Of a stretch of DNA of 64,000 nt, positions 34,323 to 42,592 are shown piece by piece (position 1 is the first letter of the stretch; each line of letters starts with the position of its first letter). Under the pieces are notes generated by a model. It was not told the DNA's origin, ran no database searches, and saw only the letters and a list, made by a program, of their open reading frames with translations. A program made the position numbers and the translations under genes. The stretch is from G963665405 sp963665405. GTDB taxonomy: Bacteria > Chloroflexota > Dehalococcoidia > Lucifugimonadales > G963665405. The stretch covers positions 186,001 through 250,000 of the forward strand of contig CAXXUH010000004.1 in assembly GCA_963665405.2 (NCBI GenBank). The letters are read 5' to 3'.

Positions 34323-36188
34323 CTAGTCCCTCTCGAACCAGGTGTTGGTGTAGAAGGGCAGCGCACTGATGTTGAAGTTCTTCAGGTCGATCGTCGCAGG
34401 CGTGATCGGGAAGAACTGTCCGAGGGACAGGGAGGTCACCTTCTGGAACCGCTGTCGGTTGATCTCCCTGACGATGTCCAGCCGGGCGGCTGCGTCGGGC
34501 TCGCGGACGAACGAGAGCTGAAGGTTCAGGAGCTCCTCGTCCTTGATGATGAAGTCGAGCGTGCCCGAGATCAGGTGGTCCTGCACCGGGGTGCCGCAGC
34601 ACCAGTGCGAGTACCAGTCGGTCGCCAGGCCGTAGGAGTCGGTGTTGCCGAACATGCTGGTCACGGTGGCCCAGTCGTAGGCGGGCATCTCCACGATGAA
34701 GCCTATTTCCCGCATGACCGGCTGAAGCACCAGACCCAGCGGCGTGATCGTCCCGTAGTCGGTTGGGTTCAGGATGACCGTCGTCTCGCCGGCGTAGTCG
34801 GAGTCGTTCAGCAGCAGCTGAGCCGTCTCCATGTCCTGAATGTTGTACCCGATGGTCCTGGTGCCTGCACTGGTCTCTACGTCGAACCTCTCGCCGTCAT
34901 CGACTGCCAGAGGAGTCCCGCAGTAGTAGAGGGCCGCGCAGACGATCCAGACGTCCGAGTCGCCCAGGGCGTACATGAAGTCTTCAACCGAGATGCCGGT
35001 CTGGAGAGCCTGGCGCGCCTCCAGGTAGCTGAATGGTGGGATCTGAGGGTTCAGGTAGATGTTGGACCGCATACCGGGCTTGTAGAGCCCGACCTGGAGT
35101 TCTGGGTCGTCCTGAAGCCTCTTGAGGAAGTCGAAAGCCGCGCTGTCGACGACGTCCCATTCGCCGGTCTGCAGGCCGGCGACCTTCGTCTCTTCGTCGG
35201 GAATCTCAAGCCAGATCAACCGGTCGAAGTAGGCGATGCTGGCGCCAACGTAGCCGTTACCCGGCTCGTTACGCGGCACGTAGTCGGCAAAGCGGTCCAG
35301 GGCAACCTGGTTGCCCGGCTCCCACAGGCTGAACTTGTAGGCCCCGCTTCCGATCAGCTCGGGTACGGGCTCGGAGAACGATGTCGATGCCTGACTCTCC
35401 GGCATCATGAACGAGCCGAAGTGGGGCAGGCCCAGGATGAACACCAGCGCACCCAGCGGCTCTGTCAAGGTAGCCCGCATGGTGCTGTCGTCCACTGCCG
35501 TCAGCCAGTCATCCTCCGAGAACTTCCGGATAACCCCAGCGCCGGGCGACCCGGCGTCTCTCCACCGGTTGACGGAGGCGATGATATCTACGGATTGCAC
35601 CGTTCTGCCGTTGTGGAACGTCTGGCCGTCGCGCAGGGTGAAGTTGTATACCAACCCGTCGCTGCTGACGTCCCAGCTCTTCACCATCCGCGGCTGAGCC
35701 TCGAGGTTCGTGTTCCATCCGAACAGGGTCTCAAAGATGTGAGACGATACCGCGTTGGTAACGTAAAAGGCGGTGTAGACCGGGTCGAGCTGGCTGATAC
35801 TGCCCTGGGAGGTGATCCTCAGGGTCCCGCCGAACCGTGGCTCGCCCGCGGGTGGAGGCGTCGGGGTGGCGATGAGAATCTTCTCGACCTCTACCACCTT
35901 CTCTACCTCGACCGTCACGATCTTCTCCATCACCACCTCGACCTCTTGCACGACCTCGACGGTGACGACCTTCTCGACCTCGACGATCCTCTCGACCTCG
36001 ACTTCCCTCACCACTTCCCGCTCAACGGGGACCTCCCGCACGACCTCCCTTTCCGTAATGACCTCTACGGTAACGATCTTCTCGACCTCGATAATCTGGG
36101 GCGCCGGTGTCTCCGCCTCGCCAGCGCAGGCCAGTGCCGCGATGGAGACGAGAGCCACGACGGCCATCAGAAACGGTAACTTTCTCAT
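34323..36188 (-). CDS. ABC transporter substrate-binding lipoprotein, peptide/nickel family (SBP_bac_5), with V/E-rich stalk
   Basis: 621 residues from ATG 36188, with GGGAGGG upstream. Lipobox IAALACAG near residue 20. A Val/Glu/Arg stalk like that of the paralogue at 30483 fills about residues 28-95, then ATPTPPPAGEPRFGGTLRI begins the solute-binding fold. The pair share long stretches in the body too (LQTGEWDVVDSAAFDFLKRL, YYCGTPL), so they arose by duplication and have since diverged. No transporter membrane genes are nearby. Ligand unknown. Confidence 0.88.
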   Translation of the reverse strand: MRKLPFLMAVVALVSIAALACAGEAETPAPQIIEVEKIVTVEVITEREVVREVPVEREVVREVEVERIVEVEKVVTVEVVQEVEVVMEKIVTVEVEKVVEVEKILIATPTPPPAGEPRFGGTLRITSQGSISQLDPVYTAFYVTNAVSSHIFETLFGWNTNLEAQPRMVKSWDVSSDGLVYNFTLRDGQTFHNGRTVQSVDIIASVNRWRDAGSPGAGVIRKFSEDDWLTAVDDSTMRATLTEPLGALVFILGLPHFGSFMMPESQASTSFSEPVPELIGSGAYKFSLWEPGNQVALDRFADYVPRNEPGNGYVGASIAYFDRLIWLEIPDEETKVAGLQTGEWDVVDSAAFDFLKRLQDDPELQVGLYKPGMRSNIYLNPQIPPFSYLEARQALQTGISVEDFMYALGDSDVWIVCAALYYCGTPLAVDDGERFDVETSAGTRTIGYNIQDMETAQLLLNDSDYAGETTVILNPTDYGTITPLGLVLQPVMREIGFIVEMPAYDWATVTSMFGNTDSYGLATDWYSHWCCGTPVQDHLISGTLDFIIKDEELLNLQLSFVREPDAAARLDIVREINRQRFQKVTSLSLGQFFPITPATIDLKNFNISALPFYTNTWFERD

Positions 36189-36355
36189 CGACACCCTCCC
36201 AAGAGCCGTTCGATTCCTCGCCATAATCCAAGGGGCAACCAAGCGCCCTAGTGCCCAGTCGGGACACCCTAACGGCACCGGCGCCGGATGTCAACCCCTT
36301 CTCGGCTAGCTAGGTATGCCGAAGAACCACGAGTCCGGCATGTGCCGGACAGAGA

Positions 36356-36380
36356 AAGAGCCGGGCGCTACCCGGCTCTT
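36356..36380 (-). terminator. Hairpin after the OpuAC-like gene
   Basis: Perfect ten-base stem AAGAGCCGGG / CCCGGCTCTT with a five-base loop. The minus-strand tail is TCTCTG, only moderately T-rich. Confidence 0.6.
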
Positions 36381-36415
36381 CGCCATCGTCTCCGCTAGTC
36401 CGTGCTCATGCGGCC

Positions 36416-37159
36416 CTAGTCTCCTGTTCTCTTGGTCTCACCCCCGCCTTCCTTGGCCGGGCAGTGGAAGCACGTGCTGTACTCGATGTAGTTCTGGTCG
36501 ATGTAGTTGTACACTGTCCGATACGTGCCGTTGGGCATCCACGCCTTCCACCGGTCTTCGAACTTGATCGTGCCCAGGTAGTTCGCCGCCAGCTCGACGG
36601 GGTCGGTCACGCCTTCCTTCTGGGCCCACTCGGCGACTCCGACTAGGTCTCTCAGCTCAAATTTCATCTTCCTGAGCATCTTGAACACGTCCGGGTAGGC
36701 GGTCTCGAAGCTCGGATGGACTGCCTTCCCGTAGGTGGTTCCATTCTCCTTATAGAGCGTGCCCCGGTCGATGATGGCTCCGCCGGCCACACCGCTTCCA
36801 AACCAGGTCTCCGTCTCGGGCGACATTGCCGCCAGGCTCACGTGGATCTCGCCGGCTTCGAGGGCGGCCTGCATCTGTGGAACGGTCATCGAGACTGTCT
36901 CGACCTCGTACCCGTAGCCTTCTACCAGTATGAACTCCAGCACGGGCACGGAGATGGCCTCGTAACCGACCCCCGTGTTGGCGATCCTGATAACTGTTAT
37001 CGTCTCCGTGGTCTCCGAGTCGGCTTCAACTTCGCTCGTCCCGTCTGTCGCAGCGGCCGGGACAGCGCCGTCGCTTTCCGTAGTGGCGCCACCGCACCCG
37101 GCGCCGAGCGTGACCACTACTAAAAGCATAGACACAAACAACAAAAGGCGCCTGTTCAT
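36416..37159 (-). CDS. OpuAC/ProX-like glycine betaine-type substrate-binding lipoprotein
   Basis: 247 residues from ATG 37159. Lipobox TLGAGCGG near residue 21, then a Thr/Glu linker. IRIANTGVGYEAISVPVLEFIL, VETVSMTVPQMQAALEAGEIHVSLAAMSPETETWF (in parts) matches the first lobe of quaternary-amine binding proteins. It is shorter than usual and ends in NYIEYSTCFHCPAKEG, with a C-x2-C pair close to the end. Transport genes are absent, so this is a third orphan binding protein in the region. Ligand unproven. Confidence 0.72.
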   Translation of the reverse strand: MNRRLLLFVSMLLVVVTLGAGCGGATTESDGAVPAAATDGTSEVEADSETTETITVIRIANTGVGYEAISVPVLEFILVEGYGYEVETVSMTVPQMQAALEAGEIHVSLAAMSPETETWFGSGVAGGAIIDRGTLYKENGTTYGKAVHPSFETAYPDVFKMLRKMKFELRDLVGVAEWAQKEGVTDPVELAANYLGTIKFEDRWKAWMPNGTYRTVYNYIDQNYIEYSTCFHCPAKEGGGETKRTGD

Positions 37160-37398
37160 GGCTACACCCCCAACCTTGATCGTCCCACTCCGTCCGCATT
37201 CGCTTTCGAGCGCCCCTATGTCCTGCCGCGGTTTGGACCAGGAGCCCAAGTTCGGAGTATACCGAGCCCACTACCTGCCGTCAACGAGGAACAGAGCGTT
37301 CGCGAGGCTTGTTCCGAACCCCCTAGCGAGCCGATGTAGTCGGCCGGAGCCGTATCGAAAGGAGAGCAAAACCGCCGTCTTCCTGCCCTTCGGCGAGC

Positions 37399-39624
37399 CT
37401 AACCGAGAGGGTCGTCGGCCGCGAACCGGCGCATGACGTTCCCGGTGATCCGAGAGACGTTGTTGTCGTACCCGTCGTACGACAGCGCGCTGCACCAGTT
37501 TATCGAGCTTGCCGAGAAGACCCCTCCGCCGTTGGGCGTCTCGAAGTAGACGATGTCCGCTCTCACATATGGGTTGACCAGCCCGTGCTGACTTGAGTCG
37601 GTCATCATGATCTCCTCGACCACATGGTGGTATACGTCAGAATGGCCGAAGGAGGTCGCAAGCAAGAGTGCGTGGGCCGGCGTGCCAAGCGAGCGGTCGA
37701 AGCGGTCGATCTCGTCACCGGCCGCGCCGTAGTGCATCGCCAGTGCCTCGTGGTCGCCGATCAGATCGTCGTCACCGACGCCCTCGAAGATGAAGGCGGC
37801 CCGGGGGTCGAAGCTGCCGGGCTGGCGGCGGTATGCCGAGCTCCTGTCGAAGCCCTGCGCGCTGAATCCGACCCCGGCGATCTTCTGCGGAGGTCTGCCT
37901 CGGTATCGCCACAGTCCGCCAAACTCTCCGGTGGTGCTGTGGTAGTACTCGCCCGGCTGCGCCTCCCACGTTCGTATCCCCTTCCACCTCCTCACCTCGA
38001 TAATGTGAGGCCGTTCGGGGTCGAACGAGGTCACCCAGTAGAAGCCGTTGCCGCCCAGGTACATCAGGCGTCCGCCCTCTTCGAGATACGATTCGAGTGC
38101 GTCGAGCATCTGTCCGGACCAGTACTCCGGGTGGCTCCCGGTAGCGACGACATTGTAGGAGGAGAGCAGGTCCAGGCCCTCGAAGTGGAGGTCCTCGTCC
38201 GTGATCACGTCGTACCCAAGGCCCATCGCCTCCATCCAGTCGATGAGATAGAGATCGGCGGCGAGGCAATGGGTGCCGCCGCGTCCCCTCGTATAGAACT
38301 TCGGTCTGATGGCCGGGATCGGCACCAGACGCGTCGCATAGCAGACGCCGCTGCCGTCTCGATGGCTGTCGTACAGGCCGTTCAGGCCGTTGTCGACGAT
38401 ATACTGGTACTCCTCCTCGTGCAGGCTCAGGTCCGCGTTCGGGACCAGAGGCGCCAGGGTCTCGTCCAACTCCAGATGCTCGTTCCCGTAGGCGACGTAG
38501 CAGAGAGTGGAGGCCAGAAAGGCGATACGGGCCGTCGGCTGGCGCTTCGTGGGCCTCACGAAGAACGGGATGTAGTCCTCGGCGCCGTCTGCCGTGAGGC
38601 GGGCAGCGTAGACGCCGCTCCGCAGGTCGCCGGGTATCTTCAGCGAGAAATCGACGTCCCACCCGGCGTCGTCGAGATCGTCGTCGTGGAAGTGGATGGC
38701 GCCGTACTCGGCCGGAGCGAACTTGAAGTCGACGGCGCCGCCCGTCCAGTTATGCCCGGTCATGGCTCTGGCCGGCATGTTGACGACCCGGCCGTGGAGC
38801 AGGTGCCGCGAGGTATCGACCGCCCGCTGGGAGGAGGCGTTGATGGAGAAGTCCCACGCGGCGGCGAGCCCGTCGCTCATACTCCTCGCCGGTGCGTCGC
38901 GCCGGAGCGACTCGATCTCGCCGAAGCTCAGCGGTCTGGACCATAGCCTCGGACCGTCGATCTTGCCGTTGAAGTTCCCTGAGACTTCAGAACCGCCGGA
39001 GGAGTACGCCGCGATGATGAGCGGATCGTCGCTCTCGCCGGCGCCAAAACCCTCGGCGGAGGCCTCGACTGCCGCGCTAGAGTCCTCAAGCGCCCGGTTC
39101 AGCATGGGGTCCTGGTGGAGCCAGACCCTGCCCTTAGCGGCATCGTAGACGGCGGCAACGAAGTACCACTCCGAGCTTCTGAGGGCCCTGCCGCTGCTCA
39201 CCTTGAGGACTTTGTTCGGCCCGTCGCCAAGCCACAGGGCCAGGCAGCCGTTCTCGTCGACGAACAACCCGAAGCCATTCTCCTTCGAGGCGGACCACTT
39301 GGTCATGATCCCCTGAACCCCGTTGGCCGGGGTCGTCGGGAATATCCATGCCTGCAGCGTGAACCCGTCCCGAGGACGAAGGACAGGGCTGTCCTCGACG
39401 ACGACGTAAGACCCATTGCGAATGTCCTGGACCCGTCCCGGGTACTCGCCGCCGACGGACGTCGTTATCAGCTCCTCCTTGAATCCGGGTCCTTTGGGGT
39501 TGGGGTCGCCGTGGATGAGCCGGACGATGTCGGCACGGTACGAAGGCAGCGCGCAGCTGACCATGAAGTTTATGGTCTCGCCGCGCCTGACGCTCATCGG
39601 ATCGGAGTAGCCGGTCAGTTTCAA
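37399..39624 (-). CDS. N,N-dimethylformamidase large-subunit-like protein with LamG domain
   Basis: 741 residues from TTG 39624, chosen because AAGGAGA lies five bases upstream. A concanavalin/LamG-type domain spans about residues 70-240 (FTLQAWIFPTT, WYFVAAVYDAAKGRVWLHQD). The C-terminal DMFase domain has LASTLCYVAYGNEH, LGYDVITDEDLH, ATGSHPEYWSGQMLDALESYL and GGNGFYWVTSFD. In the known enzyme a mononuclear iron held by two Tyr and one acidic residue hydrolyses DMF to dimethylamine and formate; tyrosines in HPEYW and GFYW are candidates. No small subunit gene is next to it. The natural substrate may be another amide. Confidence 0.8.
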   Translation of the reverse strand: MKLTGYSDPMSVRRGETINFMVSCALPSYRADIVRLIHGDPNPKGPGFKEELITTSVGGEYPGRVQDIRNGSYVVVEDSPVLRPRDGFTLQAWIFPTTPANGVQGIMTKWSASKENGFGLFVDENGCLALWLGDGPNKVLKVSSGRALRSSEWYFVAAVYDAAKGRVWLHQDPMLNRALEDSSAAVEASAEGFGAGESDDPLIIAAYSSGGSEVSGNFNGKIDGPRLWSRPLSFGEIESLRRDAPARSMSDGLAAAWDFSINASSQRAVDTSRHLLHGRVVNMPARAMTGHNWTGGAVDFKFAPAEYGAIHFHDDDLDDAGWDVDFSLKIPGDLRSGVYAARLTADGAEDYIPFFVRPTKRQPTARIAFLASTLCYVAYGNEHLELDETLAPLVPNADLSLHEEEYQYIVDNGLNGLYDSHRDGSGVCYATRLVPIPAIRPKFYTRGRGGTHCLAADLYLIDWMEAMGLGYDVITDEDLHFEGLDLLSSYNVVATGSHPEYWSGQMLDALESYLEEGGRLMYLGGNGFYWVTSFDPERPHIIEVRRWKGIRTWEAQPGEYYHSTTGEFGGLWRYRGRPPQKIAGVGFSAQGFDRSSAYRRQPGSFDPRAAFIFEGVGDDDLIGDHEALAMHYGAAGDEIDRFDRSLGTPAHALLLATSFGHSDVYHHVVEEIMMTDSSQHGLVNPYVRADIVYFETPNGGGVFSASSINWCSALSYDGYDNNVSRITGNVMRRFAADDPLG

Positions 39625-39806
39625 GAGGGTCTCCTTGCTGGCTGCGTTGTCGGGCCGGAGCGGCAGAGCGGATGATAGTCTGGCCCATCCGGGCATGTCA
39701 ACACCGGTTGACAGAGCCCAGGGCCGACAATACGATCGGGTCTCTGGCCGGCGGCACGTTGCCTCCGAACGGTCCGGTCCTCGGCCAGGGCTTCAGTTAG
39801 GAAAAG

Positions 39807-40940
39807 ATGTCGCACGTCGAGCTATCCTGTACAAGCTGTGGAGCCTCACACGCCTCCTCGGTTCGGCTCTTGCGCTGTCGGGACTGCTCGGCCCCGCTCC
39901 ACGTGGCATACCGCGAGGAGAGCGCTGACTTTCCGGGGGCTCAGCCCGGAGGGTGGCGCGGCCCCCTGGTACCGAGCCCGATCCACGATCCCGGAGCGCT
40001 GGTCGATCTTGGCGAGGGACACACGCCTGTTGCGCGCCTTCCGGCGCTCGGGGAGGCGGTGGGAGTACGAGAGCTGATCGGGAAGCTTGAGTTCCTGAAT
40101 CCGACCGGCTCATTCAAGGATCGGGGATCGTCCGTGATGGTCGCGGCCGCCAGAGAGCATGGGGTACTGGCCCTCGTGGAGGATTCATCTGGAAACGCGG
40201 GAGCCTCGGTTGCGGCCTACGCCGCTCGTGCCGGGATGGACGCTCACGTCTTCGTGCCGTCCGGAGCGCCCTCGGCCAAGGTCGGCCAGATTCGAGTCTA
40301 CGGGGCGGAGGTCCACACCGTCGAGGGGTCCAGGGAGGCGGTAGGTGACGCGGCGGCCGCCTTTGCGACAGAGCACGGCCTCGTCTACGCATCTCACAGC
40401 CTCAGCCCCTACTTCCTGGAGGGGACCAAGATGTTCGCATACGAGGTCGTCGAGCAGTTCGGAGGGGAGTTGCCGGAGCACATCGTGATGCCGGTCGGCA
40501 ACGGCGGACTGTACCTCGGGACCTGGATCGGGTTCCGAGAGCTTGTCGAATCGGGGCGGGTCACGAGGATCCCCCGGCTCCACTGCGTCCAGGCGCGCGC
40601 GGTCATGCCGGTCGTCGCCGCGTTTCGAGGAGAGGACTGGGACGCTTCGTCCGGCTCGACGACCGTCGCAGGCGGGATCGCCGTCGCGGCTCCGGCCAGA
40701 AAGGCCGAGATCATGGACGTCCTGCGCGAGAGCGGCGGGTCAGCGGTGGCGGTCGAGGAAGCCGACGTCCTGGCCTGGCAGCGCTCGCTGGCGGAGCGAG
40801 AGGGGATCTACGCCGAGCCGACCTCGGCCGCCGCGCTTGCCGGTCTGAGCGCACTGGTGCAGGCCGGAACAATCGGAAGGTCCGATCGGGTTCTCGTGCC
40901 CCTGACCGGGTTCGGGATGAAGGATGCGCCGCCGTCCTGA
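39807..40940 (+). CDS. Threonine synthase-like PLP-dependent lyase
   Basis: 377 residues. A zinc-ribbon-like head has CTSC (Cys8, Cys11) and CRDC (Cys24, Cys27). The PLP lysine is Lys104 in NPTGSFKDRG. The phosphate-binding glycine loop is in VGNGGLYLG, with EDSSGNAGASVAAYAARAG before it. This fold-type II pattern is that of threonine synthase, which makes threonine from O-phosphohomoserine. No thrA or thrB is adjacent, so a related beta-elimination activity is possible. Confidence 0.85.
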   Translation: MSHVELSCTSCGASHASSVRLLRCRDCSAPLHVAYREESADFPGAQPGGWRGPLVPSPIHDPGALVDLGEGHTPVARLPALGEAVGVRELIGKLEFLNPTGSFKDRGSSVMVAAAREHGVLALVEDSSGNAGASVAAYAARAGMDAHVFVPSGAPSAKVGQIRVYGAEVHTVEGSREAVGDAAAAFATEHGLVYASHSLSPYFLEGTKMFAYEVVEQFGGELPEHIVMPVGNGGLYLGTWIGFRELVESGRVTRIPRLHCVQARAVMPVVAAFRGEDWDASSGSTTVAGGIAVAAPARKAEIMDVLRESGGSAVAVEEADVLAWQRSLAEREGIYAEPTSAAALAGLSALVQAGTIGRSDRVLVPLTGFGMKDAPPS

Positions 40941-40996
40941 AATAGTGCCCCCTTCCTAACCTTCTCGGTCGGGGAGAGGGACCTGGCGGGCCGCGC

Positions 40997-42184
40997 TCAT
41001 TGGGCTCCCGAGAATGCCTCGAAGACCGCGCGGAACCCGTCGAGCGAGCCCTCCAGGGTCGCGTCGTCGACGCAGAACGAGATGCGGAAGTGGTCCGGCG
41101 CCCCGAACCCCGTGCCCGGCACCACCAGCACGCGGCGCTCCGCCAGCTCTGAGACAAACCTCACGTCGTCGATCGGACACCGGGGGAACATGTAGAATGC
41201 GCCCTGCGGCCTCACCAGGGAGTACCCGATCGCCCTGAGGCCCTCATACATGAAGTCGCGCTTCGCCTGGTAAACTCCGACGTCCACGGTCACGGATTGC
41301 AGGTCCCGCACGATGTGCTGCATCAGGGCCGGGGCATTGACGAACCCCAATATCCGGTTGGAGAAGACGAGGCCGTCCATCAGCTCCTCGATGTCCGGGT
41401 AGCCGGGGTTCACCGCCAGGTACCCGATCCGCTCTCCGGGCAGAGCCAGGTCCTTGGAGTGTGACGTCGCCACGATGGTCCTCTCGTGGTGCCGGAAGAC
41501 GTGCGGGTACTCCATCCCGTCGAAGAGGAGCTTTCGGTAGGGCTCGTCGCTCACCAGAAAGATCTCCCGGCCGAACTCCCTTTCCTTCTTACGGATGACC
41601 TCACCCAGCCTGGCCAGAATCTCCGGGCCGTAGACCACTCCCGTGGGGTTGTTCGGCGAGTTGATGAGGACGACCCGGGTCGCAGGATTGAGCGCCGACT
41701 CGAACGCGGCCAGGTCGGGCAGGAAGTCCTGGTCCGACGGAACGACCCGGCAGGTGCCCCCGTGGTTGTCCGCGTAGAACTGGTACTCGACGAAGTACGG
41801 CGCGAAGACGATCACCTCGTCGCCGGGGTCGAGCAGGGTCCTGAGGGCCACGTTCAGCGCACCCCCAGCTCCGCAGGTCATCACGACCTCGTCCCGTGTG
41901 AACCCCAGTCCGGTCTCCTCCGTCAGCTGGGATGCGACGGCAGCCCGGGTGTCGTCGTAGCCCGCGTTCGGCATGTAGCGGTGCATGCCTGGGACCGGAG
42001 CGTCGGCGATCTCCCTCAGCCGATCGAAGAAGCGGGGAGGGGGCTCGATCACGGGGTTGCCCAGGGACAGGTCGAAGACGTTCTCCGCTCCGTACTGCGC
42101 CTTGAGGGCGATCCCCTCCTCGAACATCTTGCGGATCCAGGAGCCCTGCTCCATGAAGGTCCGGATTCTCTTCGAGACGGCCAT
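40997..42184 (-). CDS. Class I/II pyridoxal-phosphate aminotransferase
   Basis: 395 residues. LSLGNPVIEPPP, then GMHRYMPNAGYDDTRAAVA, NSPNNPTGVVYG and SDEPYRKLLFDG are the fold-type I signature. The PLP lysine lies in SHSKDLALPGERIGY near residue 237. The C-terminal FRISFCVDD provides the carboxylate arginine. It resembles aspartate/aromatic aminotransferase-like enzymes; the amino donor cannot be told. Gene is convergent with the threonine synthase-like gene. Confidence 0.9.
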   Translation of the reverse strand: MAVSKRIRTFMEQGSWIRKMFEEGIALKAQYGAENVFDLSLGNPVIEPPPRFFDRLREIADAPVPGMHRYMPNAGYDDTRAAVASQLTEETGLGFTRDEVVMTCGAGGALNVALRTLLDPGDEVIVFAPYFVEYQFYADNHGGTCRVVPSDQDFLPDLAAFESALNPATRVVLINSPNNPTGVVYGPEILARLGEVIRKKEREFGREIFLVSDEPYRKLLFDGMEYPHVFRHHERTIVATSHSKDLALPGERIGYLAVNPGYPDIEELMDGLVFSNRILGFVNAPALMQHIVRDLQSVTVDVGVYQAKRDFMYEGLRAIGYSLVRPQGAFYMFPRCPIDDVRFVSELAERRVLVVPGTGFGAPDHFRISFCVDDATLEGSLDGFRAVFEAFSGAQ

Positions 42185-42303
42185 GACGTCTGCCCTTCGG
42201 AAAGGTTCCAGCGCCAGCCGAATCTAGCCTCTGCGGCTCGCCCTGTCAACACGAGACGCTGGCTCCTATGACCTTCTCCGGTGCCGCCAAAAGCGGGCTG
42301 CAC

Positions 42304-42330
42304 TTGACATGAGAACGAACGTGCGATACT
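42304..42330 (+). promoter_or_regulatory. Promoter of the small zinc-ribbon gene
   Basis: A consensus TTGACA (42304-42309), then GATACT at 42325-42330 (15-base spacer) or TACTTG at 17 bases. The -10 assignment is uncertain. Confidence 0.5.
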
Positions 42331-42376
42331 TGTCTAGGACATGTTCGGAACTTAGAACAGAGGAGGAGGTTCAGAG

Positions 42377-42547
42377 ATGACGCAGTCATGCCCCAGATGC
42401 CAGGGCTACATGCATATCAGTAGCGACCAGTACGGCACCTACCGCGAGTGCCTCCACTGCGGATACCTGGTGGACGTCGTGGACGCCGGCCGGCGCGACG
42501 AGCCTCGCCGCTCTCCGCCCACAACGAAGAGGAAGCAGGCGGCGTAG
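42377..42547 (+). CDS. Small zinc-ribbon protein (56 residues)
   Basis: Too short for most gene calls, but preceded by a strong AGGAGGAGG ribosome site (42361-42369) and a TTGACA promoter box. The sequence starts MTQSCPRCQGYMHISSD and has a second knuckle CLHCGYLVD, so two C-x2-C pairs 24 residues apart form a likely zinc ribbon. The tail (RRDEPRRSPPTTKRKQAA) is basic and probably disordered. Possibly a nucleic-acid-binding protein; no function is known to me. Confidence 0.75.
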   Translation: MTQSCPRCQGYMHISSDQYGTYRECLHCGYLVDVVDAGRRDEPRRSPPTTKRKQAA

Positions 42548-42592
42548 GCTGGGCGATCGGATTCTCGACCGGGCCGTGTCACCAGAAGACGT

